Origin: an uncultured Burkholderiales bacterium
GTDB taxonomy: Bacteria > Pseudomonadota > Gammaproteobacteria > Burkholderiales > Burkholderiaceae_C
Direction of reading: 5' to 3'
DNA length: 64,000 nucleotides
NCBI GenBank assembly: GCA_903932865.1
Contig: CAIZHQ010000025.1
Span: 124,001 to 188,000, forward strand
Positions 9,968 through 18,656 of this stretch are shown in pieces. The stretch's first letter is position 1. The number at the start of each line of letters is the position of its first letter. Both the position numbers and the translations under genes were made by a program. The notes under the pieces are model-generated. The model was not told the DNA's origin and made no database searches. It saw only the letters and a list, made by a program, of their open reading frames with translations.

Positions 9968-10432
9968 TCAAAGAAACCAGGGCAAAGCTGGGCCCAGGCC
10001 TACGCCCAGCAAGCGGGCAAAGACAAACCAGAACACGCCGGCGATCAGGCCGCAAATGAGCAGCGACTTGCCGTTGAAGGGCGCGTCAAACGCCCGCGCG
10101 ATGCACATGCCGCACAGCGTGCCGGGCAGCACAAAGCCCAAGGGAATGACCAACGCGATGAAGGCCACCCCGCCGCCCAGCAAGCTGAGCATCCGGGTGG
10201 TCGCGCCGGGCAGGGCTTCTTGTCCGGTCTCCTGACTCAGGTCCACCTGGCGTCCGCGCCAGGCGCTTAAGCCGTAGAGCAGCGCCACCACGGTGAGCGT
10301 TGCCACAATGGCGGCCGGGGCCAGCACCGGGCCCACGGTCATCTGCATCAGCGATGGCGGAATGACCGTGAGCTGCCAAGCGGCCACGCCGCACACGGCC
10401 AACAGCAAAAGAGCCAGGCGCACAGGCGTCAT
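9968..10432 (-). CDS. tctB: Tripartite tricarboxylate transporter small permease TctB
   Basis: A 154-residue membrane protein with four predicted helices: residues 4-22, 36-54, about 82-107 and 122-150. TctB proteins are poorly conserved in sequence; the call rests on size, topology and position between tctC and tctA. Its start overlaps the tctC stop by four bases. Confidence 0.85.
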   Translation of the reverse strand: MTPVRLALLLLAVCGVAAWQLTVIPPSLMQMTVGPVLAPAAIVATLTVVALLYGLSAWRGRQVDLSQETGQEALPGATTRMLSLLGGGVAFIALVIPLGFVLPGTLCGMCIARAFDAPFNGKSLLICGLIAGVFWFVFARLLGVGLGPALPWFL

Positions 10433-11403
10433 GCCAGACCCAGCTCTTTCATCAGCACTTCCTTGTCGGCAATGTCTTTGGCCAGATCGCGCTCAAAGGG
10501 GCGCTCGGTCATGAAGGCGTTGGTCCATTTGCGGGTTTCGAGTTCTTGCTTCCAAGCGGCCGATTGGCTCAGGCGGGTGACAAAGTCAATCAAGGCGTTG
10601 CGCTGCGCATCGCTGATGCCGGGGGCAGCAAACACGCCGCGCCAGTTGGACTCGGACACGTTGATGCCCAGTTCGGTCAAAGTCGGGACGTTGACGCCGG
10701 GAATGCGGCTTTTGCCCGAGACGGCCAAAGGGATCATCTTGCCGGCCTTGATTTGCTCTTCAAACTCGGAGTAGCCGGAAATGCCGGCCACCACCTGGTT
10801 GCCCAAGATGGCTGCGTTGGCGGGACCACCACCCGCAAAGGCCACGTAAGCGGCCTCACGCGGATTTTTGCCCAACGCTTTGATCAACATGCCCAGGATC
10901 AGGTGGTCTGTGCCGCCAGCGCTGCCACCGGCCACCGAGACGGCTTTGGGGTTGGCTTTGATGGCCGCTTCGAGCTCTTTCCAAGTTTTGATCTTGCCCG
11001 CTGCAGGCACGACGATGACGCCGGCCTCTTCGGTCAGGCGCGCAATGGGGGTGACGTTTTTGATGGTCACGGGGCTCTTGTTGGCGATGCCCGCACCGAT
11101 CATGACCGAGCCGCCCACCATCAGGCTGTTGCCCTGGCCCTTGCGCTGGTTCACAAAGCGGGGCAAGCCCACCATGCCGCCGGCCCCGCCGACGTTTTCA
11201 AATTGCATGTTGCCCACCAGACCCGCGGCCTTGGCCGCGCGTTCGATCGAACGAGCCGTGCCATCCCAGCCGCCGCCAGGGGCAGCGGGCACGAACATGT
11301 TGAGCGTGTCAAACATGGGTTTGCCTTGCGCCCAAGCGGGCAGGGCCATGGAAGCACCAGCGGCAGCGCCGAGGGCCAGGAAGTCGCGTTTGGAAATGGA
11401 CAT
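10429..11403 (-). CDS. tctC: Tripartite tricarboxylate transporter receptor TctC
   Basis: A 324-residue exported binding protein. The start MSISKRDFLALG at 11403 is preferred over an upstream in-frame ATG because AGGAG sits just ahead of it and a Tat-like signal peptide follows (KRDFLALGAAAGASMALPAWAQ). The mature part has FVPAAPGGGWDGTAR and ENVGGAGGMVGL, the ligand loops of TctC. It is the first gene of the minus-strand tctCBA operon, divergent from tctDE, the arrangement known from the Salmonella citrate system. Confidence 0.92.
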   Translation of the reverse strand: MSISKRDFLALGAAAGASMALPAWAQGKPMFDTLNMFVPAAPGGGWDGTARSIERAAKAAGLVGNMQFENVGGAGGMVGLPRFVNQRKGQGNSLMVGGSVMIGAGIANKSPVTIKNVTPIARLTEEAGVIVVPAAGKIKTWKELEAAIKANPKAVSVAGGSAGGTDHLILGMLIKALGKNPREAAYVAFAGGGPANAAILGNQVVAGISGYSEFEEQIKAGKMIPLAVSGKSRIPGVNVPTLTELGINVSESNWRGVFAAPGISDAQRNALIDFVTRLSQSAAWKQELETRKWTNAFMTERPFERDLAKDIADKEVLMKELGLA

Positions 11404-11443
11404 GCAGGTCTCCTGTGTGAAAATCAAAAGCCACTGCCGGGCA

Positions 11444-11509
11444 CTTGCCATGGGCAGATGGCAAGATTTTGGTGCCGAGCCAAGCATCAAGCTGTCAAGC
11501 ACCTGTCAA
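11444..11509. promoter_or_regulatory. Candidate TctD operator region between tctC and tctD
   Basis: The 136-base spacer between the divergent genes holds a perfect inverted repeat CTTGCCAT-N6-ATGGCAAG (11444-11451, 11458-11465). It also holds direct repeats TGTCAA at 11493 and 11504, exactly 11 bp apart. OmpR-type regulators commonly bind direct repeats spaced by one helical turn. Binding by TctD is inferred. Confidence 0.45.
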
Positions 11510-11539
11510 ATCCATTCAGTGAATACCCTCAAGCAACCG

Positions 11540-12247
11540 ATGACCCCCCGAATTTTGTTGGTGGAAGACACGCCCGACATTGCCCTGTGGCTGGGCACCG
11601 CCTTGCGCCAGGGCGGCATGGCGGTTGAATTCGCCACGGATGGCCATGCGGCCGAGCGCTGCCTGCAGCCGGGGCACGGCTTTGATGCGGTGCTGCTCGA
11701 TTTGCAGTTGCCGGGGCCAGACGGCCTGAGCGTGTTGCAGGCCTTGCGTGCGCGGGGCGATGCGGTGCCCGTGCTGATTTTGACGGCGCGTGCCAGCGTG
11801 CCCGACCGGGTGCTGGGCCTGAACATGGGGGCCGACGACTACTTGCCCAAGCCCTTTGATTTGAGTGAGCTCGAAGCCCGCTTGCAGGTCTTGTTGCGCC
11901 GCCATGGCCGTACCAAAACCACGGCCTTGCGCTGGGGGCCGCTGGAGATGCAGCCCGAAAACGGCACCGCGCAACTGCACGGCCAGGTGCTGGCTTTGAC
12001 GCAACGCGAGGCCGCTGCGCTGCGCGTGTTGCTGTCTTCGCCGCAGCGCACCGTGAGCAAAGAGCAGCTGCACAGCGAGGTGTTTGCCGACGAGGCCGCC
12101 GGGCTCGATGCGGTGGAGGTGCTGATTTACCGCTTGCGCAAAAAGCTCGAATCATCTGCGGCAACCCACGAGGGGTCTGCCGAAGTGGTGATCACCACCT
12201 TTCGCGGCATGGGCTACATGCTGACTTCACCTTCGGGCAGCGCATGA
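11540..12247 (+). CDS. tctD: Response regulator, OmpR family (TctD-like)
   Basis: A 235-residue two-component regulator. The receiver has the acidic pair VEDTPD at the N-terminus, phospho-acceptor Asp54 in LLDLQLPGPDG and the conserved Lys in YLPKPF. The C-terminal winged helix (about residues 130-228) ends in RGMGYML, typical of OmpR/PhoB proteins. It is divergent from tctCBA and overlaps the sensor kinase gene by four bases, so it probably controls the transporter in response to external carboxylates. Confidence 0.93.
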   Translation: MTPRILLVEDTPDIALWLGTALRQGGMAVEFATDGHAAERCLQPGHGFDAVLLDLQLPGPDGLSVLQALRARGDAVPVLILTARASVPDRVLGLNMGADDYLPKPFDLSELEARLQVLLRRHGRTKTTALRWGPLEMQPENGTAQLHGQVLALTQREAAALRVLLSSPQRTVSKEQLHSEVFADEAAGLDAVEVLIYRLRKKLESSAATHEGSAEVVITTFRGMGYMLTSPSGSA

Positions 12248-13656
12248 CAGCGACGTCTGCGCAGCCAGTCCGCGCCGTGGCGTCGCTGCGCAGGCGCTTG
12301 CTCAGCTGGATCTTGCTGCCGCTGGCCGCCTTGATCGGGGTCAACGCCTGGGTGGGCTATGGCAACGCGGTGCAGGCGGCTAATGAAGCTTATGACCGGT
12401 CTTTGTATCTGGCGGCACGAACCTTGGCCGAAGAGCTGGCTTGGCGCGATGGTCGCCTTCAACTGGACGTGATGAAGGCCGCAGGCTACTTGTTTGAAAA
12501 CCACACCGGCTCGCGTTTGTTTTACAAAGTCTCAACGCCCGCAGGTCATTACTTGGCGGGTGTGGAGGCTTTGCCCGATGCGCCTGTGCGCACGCTGTCG
12601 GCCGTGAAGTACTTTGCGCTGGTGCAGTTCGACGACGGGGTGTACCTGAACCAGCCCGTGCGCCTGGCCCAACTCACACACGTCATGGAGGACGCGGGTC
12701 TGAGCGAGCCGCTGATCAAGATCACCGTGGCCGAAACCATGGAGGCGCGACAGCAATTGATCCAGCACATTTTGTGGGACACGCTGGGCAGCCAGGGCTT
12801 GCTTTTGCTCGCAGCTGCAATTTTGGTGATCTGGGGTGTTCAGCGCGGCATTCGGCCGCTGGAGGCGTTTCGCCAGCAATTGGCGAGCAAGGCCGATGAC
12901 GACTTTGCACCCATTCAACCGCCGGACTTGCCACGCGAGTTGCGGCCCCTGATCGAGACCCTCAACAGTTACCTGGACCGCTTGGGGCGCTTGATCGACA
13001 TCCGCAAGCGCTTTTTGGACAACGCCGCGCACCAACTGCGCACGCCCTTGACCGCCCTGAAAACGCAGCTGGCGCTGGCCCAGCGCAATGCCGAACCCGA
13101 TCAGGCGCAGGTCTTGCTGTCTGCGGCCAGGCAAACCACCGATGACGCCGTGCGCCTGACCGAGCAACTGCTGGCCATGACGCGGGTCGAGCATGCCCGC
13201 GAAATGCACAGTCCGCACAGCGTGGACTTGGTCGCGCTGGCGCGGCGCGTGACGCAAGAGCACCTGGTGCGTGCCCACCAGATGGGCGATGACCTGGGCC
13301 TGGAGGTGCAAGTGGAGCGTACCGAGGTGCAAGGCGTGGACCTTTTGCTGCACGAGGCCTTGAGTAACCTGATCGACAACGCCATTCACCACGGCCCTGC
13401 AGGCACGCACATCACGGTGCGGGTCGGTGACCGTTGGCTCGAAGTGGAGGACGATGGCCCGGGCATCGCGCCTGAGCACCAAGCCCATGTGTTCGAGCGC
13501 TTTTACCGCGCCGCGCCCTCGGGTGTTGCGGGCAGTGGTTTGGGCCTGGCCATAGTGAAAGAAATTGCGAGCCAGCACGGGGCGCATGTCGGTGTGCGCA
13601 GCCCCTTGGCCGATGGGCGCGGCACAGCCATTCGCCTGACTTGGCCTGCAGCCTGA
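12244..13656 (+). CDS. tctE: Sensor histidine kinase (TctE-like)
   Basis: A 470-residue membrane sensor kinase. Two membrane segments (about residues 16-38 and 178-198) flank a periplasmic sensor region of the 2CSK_N type. The H-box NAAHQLRTPLTALKTQ contains His263, the N-box is NLIDNAIHHG, and G-boxes are DDGPGIAP and GSGLGLAIVKEI. It is encoded directly after and overlapping its response regulator and should sense the tct substrate. Confidence 0.92.
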   Translation: MTATSAQPVRAVASLRRRLLSWILLPLAALIGVNAWVGYGNAVQAANEAYDRSLYLAARTLAEELAWRDGRLQLDVMKAAGYLFENHTGSRLFYKVSTPAGHYLAGVEALPDAPVRTLSAVKYFALVQFDDGVYLNQPVRLAQLTHVMEDAGLSEPLIKITVAETMEARQQLIQHILWDTLGSQGLLLLAAAILVIWGVQRGIRPLEAFRQQLASKADDDFAPIQPPDLPRELRPLIETLNSYLDRLGRLIDIRKRFLDNAAHQLRTPLTALKTQLALAQRNAEPDQAQVLLSAARQTTDDAVRLTEQLLAMTRVEHAREMHSPHSVDLVALARRVTQEHLVRAHQMGDDLGLEVQVERTEVQGVDLLLHEALSNLIDNAIHHGPAGTHITVRVGDRWLEVEDDGPGIAPEHQAHVFERFYRAAPSGVAGSGLGLAIVKEIASQHGAHVGVRSPLADGRGTAIRLTWPAA

Positions 13657-13723
13657 GACGGCCCATTTGTGCTGACCGACTTTTTAAAGATTTGGCGCGA
13701 TGAACCCTTGCAGAACAGCCCCT

Positions 13724-14569
13724 TCACGTGTAACGCTTGCTGCTCAGGTTTTTCTTCATGTCGCGCAGCGCAGGTTGTAGCGCTTCACCAATCCGCAGGG
13801 CCACGGTGGTGGCCAAGATGTCGATGATGAGCAGGTGCAGCAGGCGCGAGACCATGGGGCTGTATTTGTCGTAGCCCTCGGGGTGATCGGCCGTGAGGTG
13901 GATGTGCCCGGCGCTGGCCAGCGGCGAGCCGCTGGCGGTGATGACGATGGTCGTGGCACCTTGTTTTTTGGCGATGTCGCAGGCGTCCATCAGGTCGCGT
14001 GTGCGTCCCGAATTGGAGATGATCACGGCGCAGTCACCGGGTTTGAGCATGGAGGCGCTCATCACTTGCATGTGGCCGTCGCTGTAGGCGATGGCGTTCA
14101 CGCCCAAGCGAAAAAATTTGTGCTGCGCGTCTTGTGCCACGATGCCCGAATTGCCCACGCCATAAAACTCGATGCGGCGGTTGGTCTTTTGCGTAGCGGC
14201 CAGGGCTTGTGCGGCGTGTTCCAGCGCAAAAGAGCTGGCGTCGTTGCGGTACTTCAAAAACGCGGCCACGGTGTTGTCGATGACCTTGACGGCGATGTCG
14301 CTGGTCTTGTCGTCCGCGTCCACACTGCGGTGGATGAAGGGCACGCCTTCGCTGACGCTGCCGGCCAGCTTGAGTTTGAAGTCGGACAGGCCGTCGTAAC
14401 CCACGCTGCGGCAAAAGCGCACCACGGTGGGTTTGCTGACATGGGCGCGGTCTGCCAACTCGGTCACGGGCAAGTTGGCAAAGGCGCGGGGGTCGGCCAG
14501 CACCAGTTTGCCCACGCGTTGCTCGGCAGGTGCCAGCGAGGGCAGGGAGGCTTTGATACGGTCGAGCAT
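13724..14569 (-). CDS. hexR: RpiR-family transcriptional regulator HexR
   Basis: A 281-residue sugar-phosphate-responsive repressor. The N-terminal HTH (residues 1-75) has ELADRAHVSKPTVVRFCRSVGY; the C-terminal SIS domain (about 115-255) has EFYGVGNSGIVAQDA and ISNSGRT, the phosphosugar-binding loops. The start at 14569 is chosen for the AAGGAA ribosome-binding site. It lies 13 bases after zwf on the same strand, so the regulator is probably co-transcribed with a target. HexR in proteobacteria senses KDPG and controls zwf and central carbon genes. Confidence 0.9.
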   Translation of the reverse strand: MLDRIKASLPSLAPAEQRVGKLVLADPRAFANLPVTELADRAHVSKPTVVRFCRSVGYDGLSDFKLKLAGSVSEGVPFIHRSVDADDKTSDIAVKVIDNTVAAFLKYRNDASSFALEHAAQALAATQKTNRRIEFYGVGNSGIVAQDAQHKFFRLGVNAIAYSDGHMQVMSASMLKPGDCAVIISNSGRTRDLMDACDIAKKQGATTIVITASGSPLASAGHIHLTADHPEGYDKYSPMVSRLLHLLIIDILATTVALRIGEALQPALRDMKKNLSSKRYT

Positions 14570-14582
14570 GGTGGATTCCTTG

Positions 14583-16040
14583 TCAGTTTTCTTCAGACCA
14601 GCAAAAGCCTTCGCGTGCAATCATGGCGCTCGATGCACTGGGACCCCAGGTGCCTGCGGCATACGGGCGCGGACCGGTGGGGTCGTCTTGCCAGTGTTGA
14701 AGGATCGGCTCGACCCAGCGCCAAGCTTCTTCTTGTTCGTCGCTGCGCACAAACAGGTTCAGGCGGCCGTCCAGCACATCGAGCAGCAAGCGCTCGTAAG
14801 CGCCCACGCGTTCGCTGCCAAAGCGTTTGTCAAAGTCCAAGTCCAGGTGCACGGGGCTCAGCGTGACGCTGCCTTGGCCGCGTTTGTTTTGGCCTTGGGC
14901 AAACAAGTGCAGCTCCAGTCCGTCTTTGGGTTGCAGGTGGATGACGAGTTTGTTGACCTGTCCCACCGGACTTTTGAAAATTTCGTGCGGGGTGGAGCGG
15001 AAGTTGATGTCGATGTGCGCCTCACGCGAGGCCATGCGTTTGCCGGTGCGGATGTAAAAGGGCACCCCCGCCCAGCGCCAGTTGGCGATTTCGGTGCGCA
15101 GGGCCACAAAGGTTTCGGTGCTGCTTTGCAGGTTCACGCCTGGCTCTTCGCGGTAGCCGGCCACCGCTTTGCCTTCGATGTTGCCCGCGCTGTACTGGCC
15201 ACGGATGACGTGTTGGCTCAGGGTCTCGGGTGTCCAGCGTTTCAAGGCGCGCAGCACCTTGAGTTTTTCGTCTCGGATCGCGTCGGCATGGGCGTTGATG
15301 GGCGGCTCCATGGCGATGGCGCACAACAGTTGCAGCGCATGGTTTTGCACCATGTCGCGCAGCGCGCCGGTGGTCTCGTAAAAACCACCACGCTTTTCCA
15401 CGCCCAGTTCTTCGGCCATGGTGATCTGGATGTTGGCGATGTGCTCGCGACGCCACAGCGGCTCGAACAAGGCGTTGCCAAAGCGCATGGCAAACAGGTT
15501 TTGCACCGCGGGCTTGCCCAGGTAGTGGTCGATGCGGAAAATTTGCTGTTCTTTGAAGACTTGGCCCACCGCTTGGTTGATGCTGCGGTTGGAGGCCAGG
15601 TCTTGGCCCAGGGGTTTTTCCAGCACGATGCGGGTCTTGGGCGTGTTCAGGCCGTTGGCGGCGAGTTGTTCGCACACGGTGGTGAACAGGCTGGGCGCTG
15701 TGGACAGGTACATCACCACATGGTCGGTGTCGCGCTCGGCCAGACGATCGGCCAAGGCCGCATAGGCTTGGGGTTGGGACAAGTCCATGCGCACGTAGCA
15801 CAACAAGCTGGCGAAACGGGCAAACTCTTCGGGCTTGGGCCGTTTGTCGCCTTCGACTTGCTCGAAGCGCGACTGGATTTGTTGGCGGTACTGTTCGTCG
15901 CTCAGACTGTCGCGGCCTACACCGATGATGCGCCCACCTTCGGGTAAGGTGTTGTGCCTAAAAGCCTGAAACAGCGCTGGCATGAGTTTGCGCCAAACCA
16001 GATCGCCTGTGCCGCCGAAGAAAACCAGATCAAAAGCCAT
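14583..16040 (-). CDS. zwf: Glucose-6-phosphate 1-dehydrogenase
   Basis: A 485-residue enzyme that oxidises glucose 6-phosphate to 6-phosphogluconolactone with NADP. The nucleotide-binding start is FFGGTGDLVWRKLMPALF and the active-site motif RIDHYLGK lies near residues 168-175. Length is normal for the family. It is divergent from tal, with a candidate HexR operator in the spacer, and upstream of hexR. The block of zwf, hexR, tal and pgi covers entry to the oxidative pentose phosphate and Entner-Doudoroff routes. Confidence 0.96.
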   Translation of the reverse strand: MAFDLVFFGGTGDLVWRKLMPALFQAFRHNTLPEGGRIIGVGRDSLSDEQYRQQIQSRFEQVEGDKRPKPEEFARFASLLCYVRMDLSQPQAYAALADRLAERDTDHVVMYLSTAPSLFTTVCEQLAANGLNTPKTRIVLEKPLGQDLASNRSINQAVGQVFKEQQIFRIDHYLGKPAVQNLFAMRFGNALFEPLWRREHIANIQITMAEELGVEKRGGFYETTGALRDMVQNHALQLLCAIAMEPPINAHADAIRDEKLKVLRALKRWTPETLSQHVIRGQYSAGNIEGKAVAGYREEPGVNLQSSTETFVALRTEIANWRWAGVPFYIRTGKRMASREAHIDINFRSTPHEIFKSPVGQVNKLVIHLQPKDGLELHLFAQGQNKRGQGSVTLSPVHLDLDFDKRFGSERVGAYERLLLDVLDGRLNLFVRSDEQEEAWRWVEPILQHWQDDPTGPRPYAAGTWGPSASSAMIAREGFCWSEEN

Positions 16041-16051
16041 GCTGTTCTTGA

Positions 16052-16081
16052 GTTACATAAAAAATTGATTTGTAATGTAAC
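16052..16081. promoter_or_regulatory. Candidate HexR operator between zwf and tal
   Basis: A perfect 7-bp inverted repeat, GTTACAT at 16052-16058 and ATGTAAC at 16075-16081, sits in an AT-rich spacer between divergent zwf and tal. A TGTAAT half-site, as in known HexR boxes, overlaps the right arm. The spacing of 16 bases differs from the compact HexR palindrome of gammaproteobacteria, so the exact site is uncertain. Confidence 0.5.
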
Positions 16082-16123
16082 TTTGTTTCATCGATAATTC
16101 AAGCCTGTTTTGTCAAAGCCCCC

Positions 16124-17071
16124 ATGAACCAACTCGACGCCCTCAAACAATTCACCACCGTGGTGGCCGATACCGGCGACTTCAAGCAGTTGGCACAGTT
16201 TCAGCCGCAAGACGCGACGACCAACCCTTCGCTGATCCTCAAGGCCGTGCAAAAGCCTGAATACGCGCCCCTGCTGACCGAGACGGTGGCCGCGCATCGG
16301 GGCCAGCCACTGGACGTGGTGATGGACCACCTGTTGGTGCGGTTTGGCTGTGAAATTCTCCAGACCATTCCAGGCCGCGTGTCGACCGAAGTGGATGCCC
16401 GTTTGAGCTTTGATACGGCCGCCACCGTGGCGCGGGCGCGCCGCATCATGGCGCTTTACGAGGCGCAAGGCATCTCGCGTGAGAGGGTGCTGATCAAGAT
16501 CGCCTCAACCTGGGAAGGCATCGAGGCCGCAGCCGAGCTGCAGCGCGAAGGCATCCGCTGCAACCTGACTCTGTTGTTTGCGTTTTGCCAGGCGGTGGCC
16601 TGTGGTCAAGCCAAGGCTCAATTGATCTCGCCCTTTGTGGGCCGTATTTACGATTGGTATAAAAAGAGCGCAGGCGCAGCTTGGGACGAGGCGGCCATGT
16701 CGGGTGCGAACGATCCCGGCGTGCAGTCGGTGCGCGCCATTTTCAGCTACTACAAAAAGCACGGCATTGCCACCGAGGTGATGGGCGCATCGTTTCGCAA
16801 TGTCGGTCAGATCACGGCCTTGGCCGGTTGCGATCTGTTGACCATCAGCCCCGAGCTGCTGGCTCAGCTGGCCGCAACCGAGGCACCGCTGAGCCTGGCG
16901 TTGAACGCCGCTGCCGTGCAGGCCATGGACTTGCCTGCCGTGCGCTATGTCGAAGCCTCTTTCCGCTTGGCGCTCAATGAAGACGCCATGGCGACCGAGA
17001 AGCTGGCCGAGGGCATCCGCGCTTTTTGCGCCGATGCGGTCAAGCTTGAAGTGCTGATGCAAAAGGGCTGA
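16124..17071 (+). CDS. tal: Transaldolase
   Basis: A 315-residue class I transaldolase of the TalB type. The N-terminal [12 protein letters not shown] motif and the Schiff-base Lys125 in [11 protein letters not shown] are visible; residues [11 protein letters not shown] complete the phosphate-binding side. It transfers dihydroxyacetone between pentose phosphate intermediates in the cytosol. pgi starts one base after its stop, so the two form an operon. Confidence 0.96.
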   Translation: MNQLDALKQFTTVVADTGDFKQLAQFQPQDATTNPSLILKAVQKPEYAPLLTETVAAHRGQPLDVVMDHLLVRFGCEILQTIPGRVSTEVDARLSFDTAATVARARRIMALYEAQGISRERVLIKIASTWEGIEAAAELQREGIRCNLTLLFAFCQAVACGQAKAQLISPFVGRIYDWYKKSAGAAWDEAAMSGANDPGVQSVRAIFSYYKKHGIATEVMGASFRNVGQITALAGCDLLTISPELLAQLAATEAPLSLALNAAAVQAMDLPAVRYVEASFRLALNEDAMATEKLAEGIRAFCADAVKLEVLMQKG

Positions 17072-17072
17072 G

Positions 17073-18605
17073 ATGCGTTGTGACCAGACCGCTGCGTGGA
17101 AAGCTTTGCAGGCCCATGCGGACACCTTCAAAAGCTTTGACTTGCGATCCGCTTTTGAGCAGGACCCACAACGCGTCTCGCGCCTGAGCGTATCTGCGCC
17201 GCATGTCTTGGCCGACCTGTCGAAAAACCATACCGACCCCGTCACCGAAGCCTTGCTGATCGAGTTGGCCCGCCAAACCGGCCTGGCCGCGCACCGAGAC
17301 GCCATGTTCCGGGGTGAGCCCATCAACAACACCGAAAACCGCGCCGTGATGCATTGGCTGCTGCGCCAGCCTGAAGCCACACAGTCGGGAGAGTTGGTCG
17401 CGCCCTTGCAACAAGTGCACGACACCTTGGAGCCCATGCTCGCCTTTGCAGAGCAGGTGCGTGCGGATGCACAGATCACCGACGTGGTGAACATCGGCAT
17501 TGGGGGCTCGGACCTGGGGCCGCAGATGGCGGTGCTGGCGCTGCACGACTTTGTGACGCCGGGCAAACGTTTTCATTTCGTATCGAATGTGGACGGGCAC
17601 GAACTGGCGGGTGTTCTTCAAGGCCTGAAGGCCGAGAAGACGCTGTTCCTGATCGCATCCAAAACCTTCACCACACTCGATACCATGACCAACGCCCGTT
17701 CGGCGCTGGCTTGGTTTCGGGCGCAAGGCGGCACCGATGTGGCACGCCACTTTGCGGCACTCACCACCAACGTGGCGGCTGCTAACGAGTTCGGCATCAC
17801 CACCACCTTTGGCTTTTGGGATTGGGTGGGCGGCCGGTATTCGTTGTGGTCAGCCATCGGTTTGCCTGTGGCCATGGCCATCGGCGCGCAGGGTTTTCGG
17901 GACCTGCTGGCCGGAGCCCATGCGATGGACCAGCATTTTCAATCTGCACCCCTTGAGGCCAACTTGCCGGTGCGCATGGGTTTGCTGGACGTCTGGTACC
18001 GCAACTTTATGCATTACACCAGCCGCTCCATTGCGCCCTACCATAGCGCCTTGCGACGGGTGCCCGCGTATTTGCAACAACTTGAGATGGAGAGCAACGG
18101 CAAGCGCGTGGACCGCAACGGGCATGCGCTGCCCTACGACACCGCACCCGTGCTTTGGGGCGAGCCGGGCACCAATGGGCAGCATGCGTATTTTCAGATG
18201 CTGCACCAAGGCACCGACGTTGTGCCGGTGGAATTCATCGCCGTGAAAAAGCCCACGCACAGTTTGAAAGATCACCATGAGTTGCTGCTGGCCAATGTGA
18301 TCGCGCAGGCGCAGGCGCTGATGCTGGGCCAAGCCGACCAAGGCGGTCACAAGCACTTTCCCGGCAACCGACCCAGCACCTTCTTGCTGCTCGATGAACT
18401 CACGCCTGCCAGTCTGGGGGCGCTGATCGCCTTGCAGGAGCACCGTGTGTTTGTGAGCGGCTCGATCTGGGGCATCAACAGCTTCGACCAGTGGGGCGTG
18501 GAGTTGGGCAAGGTGCTGGCCAAAGACATCCATGCCCGCATCGTGACGGGCAACATGAGCGGGCTGGATGCATCGACCGCCGCCTTGTTGAACAAGGTGC
18601 GCTGA
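17073..18605 (+). CDS. pgi: Glucose-6-phosphate isomerase
   Basis: A 510-residue isomerase interconverting glucose 6-phosphate and fructose 6-phosphate. Signature motifs include NIGIGGSDLGPQMA near residue 139, the phosphate loop SKTFTTLDT, WVGGRYSLWSAIGLP, GEPGTNGQHAYFQ and the C-terminal INSFDQWGVELGK. The length is slightly below the E. coli enzyme (549). It is coupled to tal. Confidence 0.96.
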   Translation: MRCDQTAAWKALQAHADTFKSFDLRSAFEQDPQRVSRLSVSAPHVLADLSKNHTDPVTEALLIELARQTGLAAHRDAMFRGEPINNTENRAVMHWLLRQPEATQSGELVAPLQQVHDTLEPMLAFAEQVRADAQITDVVNIGIGGSDLGPQMAVLALHDFVTPGKRFHFVSNVDGHELAGVLQGLKAEKTLFLIASKTFTTLDTMTNARSALAWFRAQGGTDVARHFAALTTNVAAANEFGITTTFGFWDWVGGRYSLWSAIGLPVAMAIGAQGFRDLLAGAHAMDQHFQSAPLEANLPVRMGLLDVWYRNFMHYTSRSIAPYHSALRRVPAYLQQLEMESNGKRVDRNGHALPYDTAPVLWGEPGTNGQHAYFQMLHQGTDVVPVEFIAVKKPTHSLKDHHELLLANVIAQAQALMLGQADQGGHKHFPGNRPSTFLLLDELTPASLGALIALQEHRVFVSGSIWGINSFDQWGVELGKVLAKDIHARIVTGNMSGLDASTAALLNKVR

Positions 18606-18656
18606 CGAAGCGGGCACCTGTCGGAGCCAAAGCGACCGGCCTACGGGACCACTGGC

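Noticed and set aside
18606..18656. A GGAGCC-containing stretch after pgi as a third REP-like element
   Set aside because: Similarity to the elements at 20336 and 21365 is limited to a few bases.
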